NCBI RefSeq assembly: GCF_029664245.1
Contig: NZ_JANAIE010000001.1
Coordinates: forward strand, 434,001-498,000
From: Profundicola chukchiensis
GTDB lineage: Bacteria > Bacteroidota > Bacteroidia > Flavobacteriales > Weeksellaceae
Direction: 5' to 3'
DNA length: 64,000 nt
Part shown: piece after piece, positions 24,882 to 34,212 of the stretch
How positions within the stretch are numbered: the stretch's first letter is position 1
How the letters are laid out: the number at the start of each line of letters is the position of its first letter
Notes under the pieces: model-generated
Told to the model about the DNA's origin: nothing
Seen by the model: the letters and a program-made list of their open reading frames with translations, nothing else
Database searches by the model: none
Position numbers and translations under genes: made by a program

Positions 24882-26054
24882 TTAAAATTTCACAAATTTC
24901 ATTCTATGAATGATAATCTGATCTAAATTCCTTGCGAAAAGCACTGGTTTTAAACCATCTGTGGTAAATTTATATTTTTTTCGTAATGACACTAAATTGT
25001 CAGGAAAGTTTCGGTGAATCGCCATTATTGATAAGTTTTTAAGTTCCTTCTTAGGAGATTTCACTTTTTCTAAGATTTCAAAAACCCTCCCAGGGTAGTT
25101 TTCATGTAGTTCATCCGAAGTAAAAAGTTGAGTGTTGGGATGTAATTTCTTTAAATTAAACTTGATACCTAGAACTTCATTCCCACCCGACTTTTGAATG
25201 GCTGCACTGGGTTCGTATAAGTATTTTCCAATCTCGCCAAGTGGACAAGAAGCATTATCAATTTCATCTGATTTAAATTCAAAATGAGCCTGGTCGCTCT
25301 CTAAATTTACAGCTGTTATCTTAGTAGTCGAAGAATTTGCTTCTTCTATTTTAACCATGATTTCCTTAACTTCATTCTTAAGTGCAACCACCTGAATTTC
25401 AGAAATTCCATCTAAGGTTTGAAGCAGATAGGATAAATCAATTAATGGAGATAATTTTATTAAAACAAGTTTAGCTTTAGAAGAAATAAGCTCTAAGTGC
25501 TCTAATAAATTCGGTGTCATATCTTCTAATAAAAACACGCGATTCTTTGAATCGTCCCTGCGCGATGGATCAACATACAGCACATCCCAAACTTCATTCG
25601 TGTTCTTAAGGTAGTCAATTCCATCTGTAGCTATAGAAGTAATGTTTTCTAAACCTAATTGCTTAAAGTTTGAAGCGGCTATAGCTTGTAATTCTTTGTT
25701 TTGCTCTAGATGATATACCTGCTCAAAGCTTGATGCAAAAGCAATACAATCAATCCCCAGTCCTCCGGTAATATCAATCACCGACTTCCCTTCTACAATG
25801 CTTGCCTTATGGACTGCAGTTGCTTCGGATGATGTTTGTTCGAGGTTTAATTTAGGTGGAAATAAGATTCCCTTTTGCTCTAAAAGCGGTATTTTTTTCT
25901 TAACTATATTTCGCCCCTGAATTTGTTGAAGCAAATCCTTCATCAAAATTTCTTCAAAGGGAGGTTTCTTAAAGGCCAAATCATGCACATTTTCGTGTTT
26001 GTGCGCCTCAAGCCAATCTTGTACCTTCTCTTCTTTTAATCTTTCTATATCCAA
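24882..26054 (-). CDS. THUMP-like class I SAM-dependent methyltransferase (PG_1098 type)
   Basis: 390 residues on the minus strand. The SAM site is KSVIDITGGLGIDCIAFAS (about 91-109), with the acidic HLEQNKEL and catalytic-site YVDPSRRDD later. An N-terminal helical region and a C-terminal region with HRNFPDNLVSLRKKY suit the Bacteroidota proteins with a PG_1098 ferredoxin-like domain and a THUMP-like end, which are thought to modify RNA. The start is three bases after the stop of the AI-2E-type gene, so it is the last gene of the operon. Substrate unknown. Confidence 0.8.
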   Translation of the reverse strand: MDIERLKEEKVQDWLEAHKHENVHDLAFKKPPFEEILMKDLLQQIQGRNIVKKKIPLLEQKGILFPPKLNLEQTSSEATAVHKASIVEGKSVIDITGGLGIDCIAFASSFEQVYHLEQNKELQAIAASNFKQLGLENITSIATDGIDYLKNTNEVWDVLYVDPSRRDDSKNRVFLLEDMTPNLLEHLELISSKAKLVLIKLSPLIDLSYLLQTLDGISEIQVVALKNEVKEIMVKIEEANSSTTKITAVNLESDQAHFEFKSDEIDNASCPLGEIGKYLYEPSAAIQKSGGNEVLGIKFNLKKLHPNTQLFTSDELHENYPGRVFEILEKVKSPKKELKNLSIMAIHRNFPDNLVSLRKKYKFTTDGLKPVLFARNLDQIIIHRMKFVKF

Positions 26055-26056
26055 GA

Positions 26057-27175
26057 TTAAATGTTTTTGGTTATGCTCTGTACAAACTTAAACTCAGAGA
26101 AAAATTCCTTTAAAATTACTCTTAAAATAGTATAGCTAGGTACTGCCAATATGATTCCTCCAACGCCTGCTAAAAGTCCACCTATTATTAAAATTAAAAA
26201 TATTTCTAACGGATGTGACTTCACACTTCTAGAGTAAATCAACGGCTGATTCACAAAGTTATCTACCAATTGCGCCACGATATACCCCCCTGCAATCCAA
26301 TAAATTCTTGGTAAAATATGTTGGTTAAACATAAAACCTTGTAAGTATAAATTACTCATACTTAATAAGATAAATACAAAAAAACCAACAAACGGCCCAA
26401 GATAGGGTACAATATTACACAAGGCACAAAGAAGCGCTATTATTAATGCTTTATCTGCCTCAATTCCACCAATCGCAAGTAGAATTGTGTAATAAATGGA
26501 GAACATTATAATCACTTGCAACGTCAAACCGATAAAGTAACGTGATAACAAGTTTTTAATATCAGAAATTACTCCAGCAACACGTGGAGTTGCCTTGTCC
26601 GGAATTGGCGACAGCAACATACTGTTGAATAAGTTTCTCTCTTTTAAAAAGAAAAATGATATAAATAAAACCGAAAAACTTCCGATCCCAAAGTTCGTAA
26701 GAACGTTGACAATATTTGAAAACCAATTAGTTATAATACTTAAATCAAAAGTTTTATCTAATCCAGTTTTAAGAAAATCATCAAGTACATTGATTTTATA
26801 ACGCTTCAAACCAGCATTTAAGGCATTCAACTGATCCATAATCACCGCCTGAATTTCGGTGGTATCCATGCTGGTAATAGTCTCGGCTTGTTGTAACAAT
26901 AGAGGCACAAAATAGTAGAGCGAGACGGATAATAAAACAATGAAAATTAGAATTGTAATGGCCGCACTAAAAGTTGAACCAAGACCTAACTTCCGATGGA
27001 GCAGAAACATAAATGGTCTTCCCATCAAGGCGATTACAGCCGCTAAAATTATATAAACAAAAACTACACGAATGGTAAAAATTAACCATAAAAACAAAGC
27101 AAGGATACACAGCGCAATAATGGCTATGATAATACCTTCTGCAATGCTTCTAGAATTTTCGTTAAGTTTTATCAT
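26057..27175 (-). CDS. AI-2E family transporter (TqsA/PerM-like)
   Basis: 372 residues with about eight membrane helices, opening with paired helices (IIIAIIALCILALFLWLIF then VVFVYIILAAVIALMGRP). The central soluble domain lies at about 75-165. The C-terminal GGIILAVPSYTILRVIL ends the last helix, and IPYLGPFVGFFVFILLS is the conserved family motif. Members export autoinducer-2, ions or other small solutes, and the name does not prove quorum sensing here. It overlaps the mutA gene by 14 bases, so it is translated from the same transcript. Confidence 0.88.
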   Translation of the reverse strand: MIKLNENSRSIAEGIIIAIIALCILALFLWLIFTIRVVFVYIILAAVIALMGRPFMFLLHRKLGLGSTFSAAITILIFIVLLSVSLYYFVPLLLQQAETITSMDTTEIQAVIMDQLNALNAGLKRYKINVLDDFLKTGLDKTFDLSIITNWFSNIVNVLTNFGIGSFSVLFISFFFLKERNLFNSMLLSPIPDKATPRVAGVISDIKNLLSRYFIGLTLQVIIMFSIYYTILLAIGGIEADKALIIALLCALCNIVPYLGPFVGFFVFILLSMSNLYLQGFMFNQHILPRIYWIAGGYIVAQLVDNFVNQPLIYSRSVKSHPLEIFLILIIGGLLAGVGGIILAVPSYTILRVILKEFFSEFKFVQSITKNI

Positions 27176-28442
27176 ACTCTTTTTCAGCTCCTTCTGCTAG
27201 TCGTTTTAAAGTTATGGTTTGAAATAATGTTTTACCAACACCTTGATATTTAGGCTTTATGCTATACTTCATAAAGTCATCGTCTTTTTTAGGGAATTTA
27301 TTCACCCCAATAAGACTAATTTCTTGGTTCTCGAATTTATCCTGCTCTTTCTTTGCCGAAGAACTAATCATTTTCTGAATTTTGGCATTTTTCAACCCAG
27401 TAATAAAACCTCCTTCTGATTCTAATCTTTTGAAGATTTCCCAAGCTTTTTCAGCCAATTGATGCGTAAGCGATTCTAAATAAAAAGCTCCTTTTAATGG
27501 ATCAACATAATGATTCAAGAAAGACTCCTCTCTTAAAATAAATTGTTGTTTAAAGCCCAACTCTACCGCTAAGTCCTTTTGTTCAACAAATAACTCATCA
27601 TATGGATGAACCATTACAAAATCAGCTCCTGCCATAATTCCAGCAGCTGCTTCATATGTAGTTCTAATGATATTGTTGTATCTATCTAATACAGATTTAT
27701 TTCTAACAGATGACTCCGCTAAGACTTTCAAGTTTGAAGTTGTTTCGTTAGCTTCAGCTAAATTTGCCCAAAGAATTCTCAAAGCACGAAGTTTAGCAAT
27801 CTCGAAAAAGAAATTACTTCCAACAGCAGTCTTCACCAATACATCAGATAAAATCGCCTTATCTCCTGTCAATTGAACATACTCCTGCCCCACCAACAGC
27901 ATTAATGCTAATTGCTCTGCGTGATTAGCTCCAGCATTTTGATATCTAGAAATATCAATCGAAATTTTGTTTTTATAATTAGATTGAGCAACTTTTTTCA
28001 AGCTCTCAACAGCTGATTCCAATGATTTGTCTGGATAATTACCAAATTGCGCCAAATCACCTAAAAAATCCCAATTGATATAAGTGTTATTATTAATAGC
28101 TTCGGTGGCAGGTTGAACATTCGTGTAATCCACAAAAAGCATTTCGTTGGCACTCGCTTGAAAAGCTTCTGTTTGATCAGAATTTAAAAATACGCCATCT
28201 ACACTACCATAAGAAATGTCTACATCTGGAATAAAAGTAGAAATGATTTTCCAAGTGTTTTCCTTAGACACAAAATTGTCTTGAGCCTTGTCTTTAGATG
28301 TATACAAAGGCTTCACTTGGAATCCTTCTGCTGTGTCCCAGCACAAAGTTTTTGTAAAATCAGCGCCTTTTAATTCGGCTTGCACCTGATTTTTCCATTG
28401 TTGCTCGTCTGTAGCTTCAAAATTTTTAAATAAATCACTCAT
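27162..28442 (-). CDS. mutA: Methylmalonyl-CoA mutase small subunit
   Basis: 426 residues. The family core is visible: KPLYTSKD near the start, DISRYQNAGANHAEQLALML (about 165-184) and FFEIAKLRALRILWANL, then MVHPYDELF. This beta subunit keeps the substrate-barrel fold but, in the family, has no cobalamin-binding histidine; it supports the catalytic large subunit in isomerising methylmalonyl-CoA and succinyl-CoA. The C-terminal cobalamin-like domain appears shortened. The large subunit gene is not next to it, unlike in many relatives, because an AI-2E-type transporter follows instead. It overlaps divIC by 8 bases. Confidence 0.85.
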   Translation of the reverse strand: MSDLFKNFEATDEQQWKNQVQAELKGADFTKTLCWDTAEGFQVKPLYTSKDKAQDNFVSKENTWKIISTFIPDVDISYGSVDGVFLNSDQTEAFQASANEMLFVDYTNVQPATEAINNNTYINWDFLGDLAQFGNYPDKSLESAVESLKKVAQSNYKNKISIDISRYQNAGANHAEQLALMLLVGQEYVQLTGDKAILSDVLVKTAVGSNFFFEIAKLRALRILWANLAEANETTSNLKVLAESSVRNKSVLDRYNNIIRTTYEAAAGIMAGADFVMVHPYDELFVEQKDLAVELGFKQQFILREESFLNHYVDPLKGAFYLESLTHQLAEKAWEIFKRLESEGGFITGLKNAKIQKMISSSAKKEQDKFENQEISLIGVNKFPKKDDDFMKYSIKPKYQGVGKTLFQTITLKRLAEGAEKEYDKT

Positions 28443-28758
28443 ACTCTAGACTATCTTTTTTTTCAATTACAAAAATATCTTCATTCTCTTTTTTCATGAG
28501 ATACTTTTCTCTTGCTAATCGCTCGTACTCTCTTGGATCTTTCTCCATTCGGTCAAGATGATTTTGTTCTTTTTCTATTTCAGCTTTAAAATAAGCTCTC
28601 TCTTCTCTCAAATTTACAATGTCATCATCTAAATCCTTGTGTAATAAATAAGAGTTTTGATCAAAAAAAACCATCCACACAACGAAAGCTAGTCCTACAA
28701 TAAAATATTTATTGAGGAGGTAATTATACCATTTCATTTTAGTGGTTTCTTCTGACAT
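28435..28758 (-). CDS. Septum formation initiator, FtsB/DivIC family
   Basis: 107 residues: a short cytoplasmic start, one membrane helix (about 15-33, YFIVGLAFVVWMVFF), and a coiled coil (about 42-75) rich in heptad Leu, Asp and Glu (LDDDIVNLREERAYFKAEIE). The pattern ends with DPREYERLAREKYLMKKENED, the family motif of FtsB/DivIC. The family bridges FtsL, FtsQ and the divisome core. It lies between udk and mutA with overlaps on both sides (1 and 8 bases), an order I recall from other Flavobacteriia. Confidence 0.88.
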   Translation of the reverse strand: MSEETTKMKWYNYLLNKYFIVGLAFVVWMVFFDQNSYLLHKDLDDDIVNLREERAYFKAEIEKEQNHLDRMEKDPREYERLAREKYLMKKENEDIFVIEKKDSLEYE

Positions 28759-29378
28759 TATTTTTGAGAAATTAATCGATTTTTAATTACGGTTGTCATT
28801 ACATCAATCGCCACATCATTCTTCTTTTTCTCATTCGGAATGATTAAATCTGCATACTTCTTAGTAGGCTCAATAAACTGCTCGTGCATTGGTTTCAATG
28901 TCTTTTTATAACGAGAAATTACTTCTTCTAAATCCCTGCCTCTATCCTGGATATCTCTCTTGATACGTCTGATCAACCTTTCGTCTGAATCTGCATGCAC
29001 ATAGATTTTCAGGTCAAACATCTCTCTAAGTTGAGCATCAGTTAATACCAAGATACCCTCTACAATCACTACATTTTTGGGTGGCGTCACCAATGTTTCA
29101 TCAGTACGAGTGTGAGTTAAAAAAGAGTAAACAGGTTGCTCAATCGTTTCACCTCTTTTCAACTTTTTTAAATCCTCTACCAAAAGTTCAAAATCTATAG
29201 ACCTTGGGTGATCGAAGTTGATTTGAATTCTCTCCTCAAAAGATAAATGACTGCTATCATGATAATAATTATCTTGAGAAATCACGATAACATCATCAGA
29301 TGATAATTGATTTAAAATGTTGTGAACCACAGTGGTTTTACCCGATCCAGTTCCTCCCGCTATTCCAATTATCAGCAT
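28758..29378 (-). CDS. udk: Uridine kinase
   Basis: 206 residues. The P-loop GIAGGTGSGKTTVVHNIL lies at residues 5-22. Other landmarks are SQDNYYHD (about 34-41), NFDHPRSIDFELL and the lid region RRIKRDIQDRGRDLEEVISR. It phosphorylates uridine and cytidine with ATP or GTP in pyrimidine salvage. It heads a minus-strand operon (udk, divIC, mutA, AI-2E-type, methyltransferase) joined by overlaps or a 2-base gap. A CAAAGTTA element 16-23 bases before the start on the plus strand is a plausible promoter. Confidence 0.95.
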   Translation of the reverse strand: MLIIGIAGGTGSGKTTVVHNILNQLSSDDVIVISQDNYYHDSSHLSFEERIQINFDHPRSIDFELLVEDLKKLKRGETIEQPVYSFLTHTRTDETLVTPPKNVVIVEGILVLTDAQLREMFDLKIYVHADSDERLIRRIKRDIQDRGRDLEEVISRYKKTLKPMHEQFIEPTKKYADLIIPNEKKKNDVAIDVMTTVIKNRLISQK

Positions 29379-29393
29379 AAATAAAGATTTTCA

Positions 29394-29401
29394 CAAAGTT
29401 A
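29394..29401 (-). promoter_or_regulatory. Bacteroidota -7 promoter element for the udk operon
   Basis: On the minus strand this reads TAACTTTG, matching the Bacteroidota consensus TAnnTTTG, 16 bases before the udk start codon. No clear -33 TTTG was found. Confidence 0.5.
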
Positions 29402-29519
29402 ATAAAAGCATTTAGTAATTGGGAATGATTTATTCTTAAAACTTTAACAAGTTACAAAAAGAAAATTAGATAACTAATTTCCAATTACTTAATAACATTT
29501 TAAAGGATTTAAATATAAA

Positions 29520-30425
29520 TTATACAGCTGTAGTCATCAGTATTCCAAAGCCAAAAATCAAAGCAAAAGCCAAGGCTAAAAGTGCCATTTTCTTTAATTC
29601 AGCATCTAGCATTTTATACTCTTGGGTATTTCCTACTTTAATCATCAATAAAATAGCAGGAATTAACAATATTAAATAAGCAAACTGAAACCACTCAATC
29701 ACAGGCTGTTGCAGAATATAAATTAAAGCTAAAACAAAAGGGGTAAACATTAAAAATGCATGATAATATTTAGCATAAAATAAACCTAACATCACAGCAA
29801 CCGTGTTTTTGTTGGCACGCTTATCCTGCGGAATATCGCGCATATTATTTAAGTTTAAAACCGCAGTGCTCAACAAACCGATCGCCGCTGCCGGCAAAAG
29901 TAAAATTGCATCAAAGGTTTTTGTAAACAGCATATAGGTTCCAATCACAGAAACCAAACCAAAGAAAATAAATACAAAAACATCACCTAAAGCTCTATAT
30001 CCATAAGCTTTGTCTCCAACGGTGTATGAAATTGCCGCCCAAACCGATGCAATACCTAAAACGAAATAAGTCGCAAATAATTCAATATGATCAGGTAAGT
30101 AGGCCAATGCAATCAAAGCTAAAGCTGAAATTCCAGACAAAACAGCCATAATCTTAACGGCCTTTTTCATGGATTCCGCACTAATATCTCCCGAAGCAAC
30201 AGCTCTTTTCTCACCAGTTCGGTCTTTGTCGGTTCCTTTAATTCCATCGCCATAATCGTTGGCGTAATTAGATAAAACTTGCAACAAAAGCGTGGTTACA
30301 CAAGCCAAAGCAAAAAGTAACCCATCAAATTGACCTTGATATGCAGCCAATAAGCTTCCTAAAAAAATTCCGCTGATAGATAGCGGAAGCGTTCTTAGCC
30401 TTGCGGCACTGATCCAATTTTTCAT
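29520..30425 (-). CDS. menA: 1,4-dihydroxy-2-naphthoate polyprenyltransferase
   Basis: 301 residues with about eight or nine helices. It starts MKNWISAARLRTLPLSISG, then carries the aspartate-rich motif NYANDYGDGIKGTDKDRTG (about 53-71) and the second NNMRDIPQDKRANKNT (about 191-206), both of which bind the prenyl diphosphate through Mg2+. It attaches the isoprenoid tail to DHNA in menaquinone synthesis. It lies apart from the isochorismate synthase and thioesterase genes (32158-33573), which belong to the same pathway. Confidence 0.93.
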   Translation of the reverse strand: MKNWISAARLRTLPLSISGIFLGSLLAAYQGQFDGLLFALACVTTLLLQVLSNYANDYGDGIKGTDKDRTGEKRAVASGDISAESMKKAVKIMAVLSGISALALIALAYLPDHIELFATYFVLGIASVWAAISYTVGDKAYGYRALGDVFVFIFFGLVSVIGTYMLFTKTFDAILLLPAAAIGLLSTAVLNLNNMRDIPQDKRANKNTVAVMLGLFYAKYYHAFLMFTPFVLALIYILQQPVIEWFQFAYLILLIPAILLMIKVGNTQEYKMLDAELKKMALLALAFALIFGFGILMTTAV

Positions 30426-30435
30426 TCAGCAAAAA

Positions 30436-30765
30436 TCATAAATATTTTTCAAATGATAAGCCTGAAACTTGAGAAAGTGGCAAACCATCAAATATCTCTG
30501 ATATAATTTTCTTGCATTTATTTTTAGTAAAATAACCTTGGTACGAGCCACCTAAGTGCGGTTTTGGGATTTCTATCAACCATACATACTTGTTGTATTT
30601 CATGAACTGTAGGGTTTCTTGATGTTCATCTACCAAACCGATATAGCTACCATCGTCTTCAGAAATATTATTAAATATATCTAAAGCCTGCCATACACTA
30701 GCCTCTAGAGGAGCGTTCGTAGGCACACAAATGTTATTAGTATAGTCTTTAAAATAAAGTAGCAT
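30436..30765 (-). CDS. Hypothetical cytoplasmic protein next to menA
   Basis: 109 residues, no signal sequence or membrane helix. It has EDDGSYIGLVDEHQETLQFM and a C-terminal amphipathic helix (CKKIISEIFDGL). No catalytic motif or family was recognised. It starts upstream of menA with a 10-base gap between its stop and the menA ATG, so the two form an operon. The link to menaquinone synthesis is by position only. Confidence 0.6.
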   Translation of the reverse strand: MLLYFKDYTNNICVPTNAPLEASVWQALDIFNNISEDDGSYIGLVDEHQETLQFMKYNKYVWLIEIPKPHLGGSYQGYFTKNKCKKIISEIFDGLPLSQVSGLSFEKYL

Positions 30766-30925
30766 AGAGCTAATTTAGTAAAAAATATTTTTAATTCAAT
30801 ATTTTTTTTTGCCTTAACTTCTGATAAACAATAAATTGTCAGAATCAAGAGCTTTTCATTATGATTTCTTAAACCATCTGCATTTAATTTTAAAGCTAGA
30901 TTTAAGTTAAACAAATTTTAACATG

Positions 30926-30933
30926 TATCTTTG
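30926..30933 (+). promoter_or_regulatory. Bacteroidota -7 promoter element for ackA
   Basis: TATCTTTG matches the TAnnTTTG consensus, 25 bases before the ackA start codon. The -33 region is not obvious. Confidence 0.55.
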
Positions 30934-30958
30934 TCTATCATTTTTTTAAAGTAGTCAC

Positions 30959-32146
30959 ATGAAGGTATTGGTTATCAATTCAGGAAGTTCGTCTATTAAG
31001 TTTCAATTGTTTAAAATGCCCGAACAGGAAGTTATTGCTTCTGGTTTAGTTGAGAAAATTGGTCTTAAAAATGGTGAAATCCATTACAATACCCAGAAGA
31101 AATCCGTAAACATCGAAATGGAAATCCCTGATCACGCAGTGGGATTACGCGAAGTTGTAAATTTATTGATGAGTTCTGCTTCCGGAGTGATTTCAAATGT
31201 TGATGAAATTGAAATGATTGGACATCGTGTGGTACATGGCGGTAAGGAATTTTTGAACACCGTTGAGATTAATCAGGATGCAATAGATAGAATCAAAAGC
31301 TTATTCAACTTGGCTCCGCTGCACAATCCACCAAACCATGTGGGAATTGTAGTAGCTCAAGATATCTTCCCTAATGCGAGACAAATTGCTGTGTTCGACA
31401 CCTCGTTTCACCAAACGATTCCAGAGAAGGCACACACATTTGCTATTCCATTGAAATTCCGAGATGAACATGACATTCGTTTGTATGGATTCCATGGAAT
31501 TTCTCATCATTATGTTTCTCAAAAAGCGATTGAATATTTACACAATCCAAAAGCTAAATTGATAGTAATACATTTAGGTAATGGTTGCTCGATGACAGCA
31601 GTTAAAGATGGAAAAAGTATTGATCACTCATTAGGATTTGGACCTAATCAAGGTTTAATCATGGGAACCAGAAGTGGCGACATCGATCAAGGTGTTATTT
31701 TCTATTTAATGGAGAAATTCAACATGGGCGCTCAAGAGGTTTCTGATTTACTAACCAAAAAGAGTGGAATGCTTGGTCTGACTGGCGACAGTGACTTGCG
31801 CGGCATCGAAGAAAGAGCTAATAATGGAGATGAAACTGCTCAATTAGCCCTGGAAATGAATACTTACAGAATTAAAAAATATATTGGTACTTATACAGCC
31901 GTATTAAATGGTTTAGATGCTATTGTTTTCACAGCGGGAATCGGCGAAAATAGCGAGTTAATTCGCGCTAAAGTATGTGAAGACATGAGCTATTTCGGAA
32001 TTGAATTAGATGCTAACAAAAACAGTATCCGTTCTAAAGAAATCCGCGAAATCTCTACAGAATACAGCAGAACAAAAGTATTGGTAATTCCAACCAACGA
32101 AGAGTTGCAAATTGCCAAGGAGTGTTTCGCGTTTCAGCAGAAATAA
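30959..32146 (+). CDS. ackA: Acetate kinase
   Basis: 395 residues, the usual length. The N-terminal motif VLVINSGSSSIKFQLF (residues 3-18) and HRVVHGG, FDTSFHQTIP (the catalytic Asp), FHGISH and HLGNGCSM match the acetate kinase family. GPNQGLIMGTRSGDIDQG and FTAGIGENS complete the ATP site. It makes ATP from acetyl phosphate or the reverse. The usual partner pta is not adjacent. It ends 11 bases from the stop of the convergent isochorismate synthase gene, and no terminator was recognised between them. Confidence 0.96.
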   Translation: MKVLVINSGSSSIKFQLFKMPEQEVIASGLVEKIGLKNGEIHYNTQKKSVNIEMEIPDHAVGLREVVNLLMSSASGVISNVDEIEMIGHRVVHGGKEFLNTVEINQDAIDRIKSLFNLAPLHNPPNHVGIVVAQDIFPNARQIAVFDTSFHQTIPEKAHTFAIPLKFRDEHDIRLYGFHGISHHYVSQKAIEYLHNPKAKLIVIHLGNGCSMTAVKDGKSIDHSLGFGPNQGLIMGTRSGDIDQGVIFYLMEKFNMGAQEVSDLLTKKSGMLGLTGDSDLRGIEERANNGDETAQLALEMNTYRIKKYIGTYTAVLNGLDAIVFTAGIGENSELIRAKVCEDMSYFGIELDANKNSIRSKEIREISTEYSRTKVLVIPTNEELQIAKECFAFQQK

Positions 32147-32157
32147 TAAATTAAAAA

Positions 32158-33126
32158 CTAAGAAAGTAGCGCCTTAGATTTCCATTCGGTTTCTTGCCAT
32201 TCTTTTTCAGCATCACTTTCAGCTAAAAGTCCGCCGCCAACATAGGCTGCCAACTTATTAGCAAAGACTTGTGCACATCTTAAATTGACATAAACTTCGG
32301 TGTAATCTTTAGATATAACACCAAAATAACCTGTATAAAAACTTCTATCATAGCCCTCATTTTCTAATATAAATTGATGGGCTTTTTCTTTAGGCATACC
32401 ACAAACCGCCGGCGTCGGATGCAACAAGTTACATATTCTCTCTGGATCATGCTCTTGTTTTAACTGCGCCGAAAACTTTGTTTTTAAATGCTGAATCTCA
32501 CCTAAACTAATAGTTTTCGTTTCTCCTTTGTTTGGATTAAAATCTTTTAAATAACTATAGACATAATCCACGACCAATTGATGCTCTTTGTATTCTTTTT
32601 CTGTCCAATCTCTGTTATCAGAAACAGCTTTTGTACTTGCTAAAGCAACAGTAGTCAATTCATTATTATCGATTTGAACAAGTTTTTCTGGACTTGCTCC
32701 CATCCAAGTTTCACCATTAAAATTAGCCAAATAAACCATGGCTTTTGGATATTTATGAGCCAAGTGAACTAATTTCTCACCAAAATCTTCATTAAAATCC
32801 GCATATTTAATTCGACTAAAAATCACCTTATCGAGTTCATCATTTTTTAAAGCTTCAATAAAGTAATTACAGCGCTCGATATATTCATCATGTGACTGCT
32901 CTTTTACCGATTGATCGATGGGCTTTAAATTTAAATCAAACTCCACCTTTGATAATTCATCATAACTCAAACTAGCTTCATCTTTTTTATATAGACGATG
33001 TGTAATTTTGTTATCGAACGAATGAAATACAAAGTAAGTTTCCTCTTCTTTTTCGCCTAAATTCCATAGCTTAAAATGACTTTCGTTGGGCGCTCTAAAA
33101 AGGACAAAATCTTGGGTGATTTTCAT
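32158..33126 (-). CDS. Isochorismate synthase (chorismate-binding enzyme)
   Basis: 322 residues, shorter than typical MenF (about 430), with the missing part at the N-terminus. The chorismate-binding core is intact: KVIFSRIKY, WMGASPEKLVQI (about 155-166), LATAL-type STKA, then HPTPAVCGMPKE (about 230-241) and GGGLLAESDAEKEWQETE (about 296-313) with its Mg-binding glutamates. It converts chorismate to isochorismate for menaquinone. It is downstream of the thioesterase gene on the same strand (12-base gap). MenF is likely because menaquinone genes are nearby; an EntC role is less likely. Confidence 0.85.
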   Translation of the reverse strand: MKITQDFVLFRAPNESHFKLWNLGEKEEETYFVFHSFDNKITHRLYKKDEASLSYDELSKVEFDLNLKPIDQSVKEQSHDEYIERCNYFIEALKNDELDKVIFSRIKYADFNEDFGEKLVHLAHKYPKAMVYLANFNGETWMGASPEKLVQIDNNELTTVALASTKAVSDNRDWTEKEYKEHQLVVDYVYSYLKDFNPNKGETKTISLGEIQHLKTKFSAQLKQEHDPERICNLLHPTPAVCGMPKEKAHQFILENEGYDRSFYTGYFGVISKDYTEVYVNLRCAQVFANKLAAYVGGGLLAESDAEKEWQETEWKSKALLS

Positions 33127-33138
33127 AGATAATTTAGC

Positions 33139-33573
33139 TTAAGATTTAGCTGACTTTCTTTTAATGTCAATAATTTTGGTAGTAAGAATTGCATTTGAAA
33201 TTAAATTATCATTTTCATCATGAACTCTAATATCAATCACATGCATGCCTCTACCTTTTCTAATGAATGATCCTTTGGCAAAAACCTTTCCTTCTCGCAC
33301 AGATTTTAAATGATAAATATTCAAATTAGTCCCCACAGAACCTTCTTCTTTATCAACACATTGCACCGCCGACAAAACACTTCCAACGGTTTCGGCCAAC
33401 ACAGCAGTTGCTCCACCATGCAAAAGACCATAAGGTTGATGAACCTTTGAATTCACTTCCATAGACGCCGTTAATGTATCGCCCGTAAAATCAATATATT
33501 CAATACCAAGTAATTCCATCATGGTATTTTTGTTCGTTGCATTCATCTGCGCTAAAACCTTATCTTTATCCAT
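33139..33573 (-). CDS. Hotdog-fold thioesterase (PaaI/MenI-like)
   Basis: 144 residues, a single hotdog domain. The family pattern HQPYGLLHGGATAVLAETVGS (about 44-64, split around the helix) includes the HGG turn and the catalytic Glu. SVGTNLNIYHLKSVREG follows. As the gene just upstream of isochorismate synthase, the expected substrate is DHNA-CoA in menaquinone synthesis, but PaaI-type enzymes are broad. The name MenI is therefore an inference from context. Confidence 0.8.
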   Translation of the reverse strand: MDKDKVLAQMNATNKNTMMELLGIEYIDFTGDTLTASMEVNSKVHQPYGLLHGGATAVLAETVGSVLSAVQCVDKEEGSVGTNLNIYHLKSVREGKVFAKGSFIRKGRGMHVIDIRVHDENDNLISNAILTTKIIDIKRKSAKS

Positions 33574-33622
33574 CTTTTTTATGTTTCTTTAAACTCAAAA
33601 GTAATCAAAACTAAGCTATTTT

Positions 33623-34171
33623 ATGCCTTACTTTTCAAAATCATTTTATCACACTACCCTCCTATTTTGTCTTTCTATCTTTTTAATTTCTTGTGAACCC
33701 ATCGAACAATTTAATTTTCCGTGGAATCAAAATGAGGTAGCAAAACAAACCAAAGAGGATTATACTTTTTATCCTGTGAAATGGGTTTCTGATGGAGATA
33801 CTTTTTGGATAGACGACGGAAGCGAAAATGGAAAGAAAATAAGATTAATCGGAATTGATGCGCCGGAATCAGTAGATTATGGCAATAAAACCAAGCAAGA
33901 ATTTGGCGAAGAAGCACATAAATTTGCAGATTCTTTATTGAAAAATAAAAAAGTTAGACTTACTTACGATATCGTTAAATACGATAAATACGGACGAACG
34001 TTGGCTTATGCTTATTTAGAAGATGGAACTTTTGTGAATAAGAAAATCATCGAGATGGGCTATGCAGTTGTGTTTAATTATGCTCCCAACCTCAAATACG
34101 CCGACGAGTTTATAGAAGCCGAAGATGCTGCATTTGACAATAATAGAGGTTTATGGGCACTAGAAGACTAA
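33623..34171 (+). CDS. Secreted thermonuclease (SNase) lipoprotein
   Basis: 182 residues. The signal sequence ends in a lipobox (FLISC, Cys at 24). The nuclease domain follows: VSDGDTFWIDDG (Ca2+-binding Asp), RLIGIDAPES (the family Arg and Glu), then the KYDKYGRTLAYAYLEDG segment with the third catalytic Arg. All key residues of staphylococcal nuclease are kept. It would degrade nucleic acids outside the cytoplasm, from the outer membrane or periplasm. The start is divergent from the thioesterase gene, 50 bases apart. Confidence 0.9.
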   Translation: MPYFSKSFYHTTLLFCLSIFLISCEPIEQFNFPWNQNEVAKQTKEDYTFYPVKWVSDGDTFWIDDGSENGKKIRLIGIDAPESVDYGNKTKQEFGEEAHKFADSLLKNKKVRLTYDIVKYDKYGRTLAYAYLEDGTFVNKKIIEMGYAVVFNYAPNLKYADEFIEAEDAAFDNNRGLWALED

Positions 34172-34212
34172 TGAAATATTTATTATTTAAGCTTTATCTT
34201 AATTCATTCCAA

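Noticed and set aside
24803-24886. 27-codon frame after the amidohydrolase terminator
   Set aside because: Very short, AT-rich and without a plausible promoter; chance is the simplest explanation.
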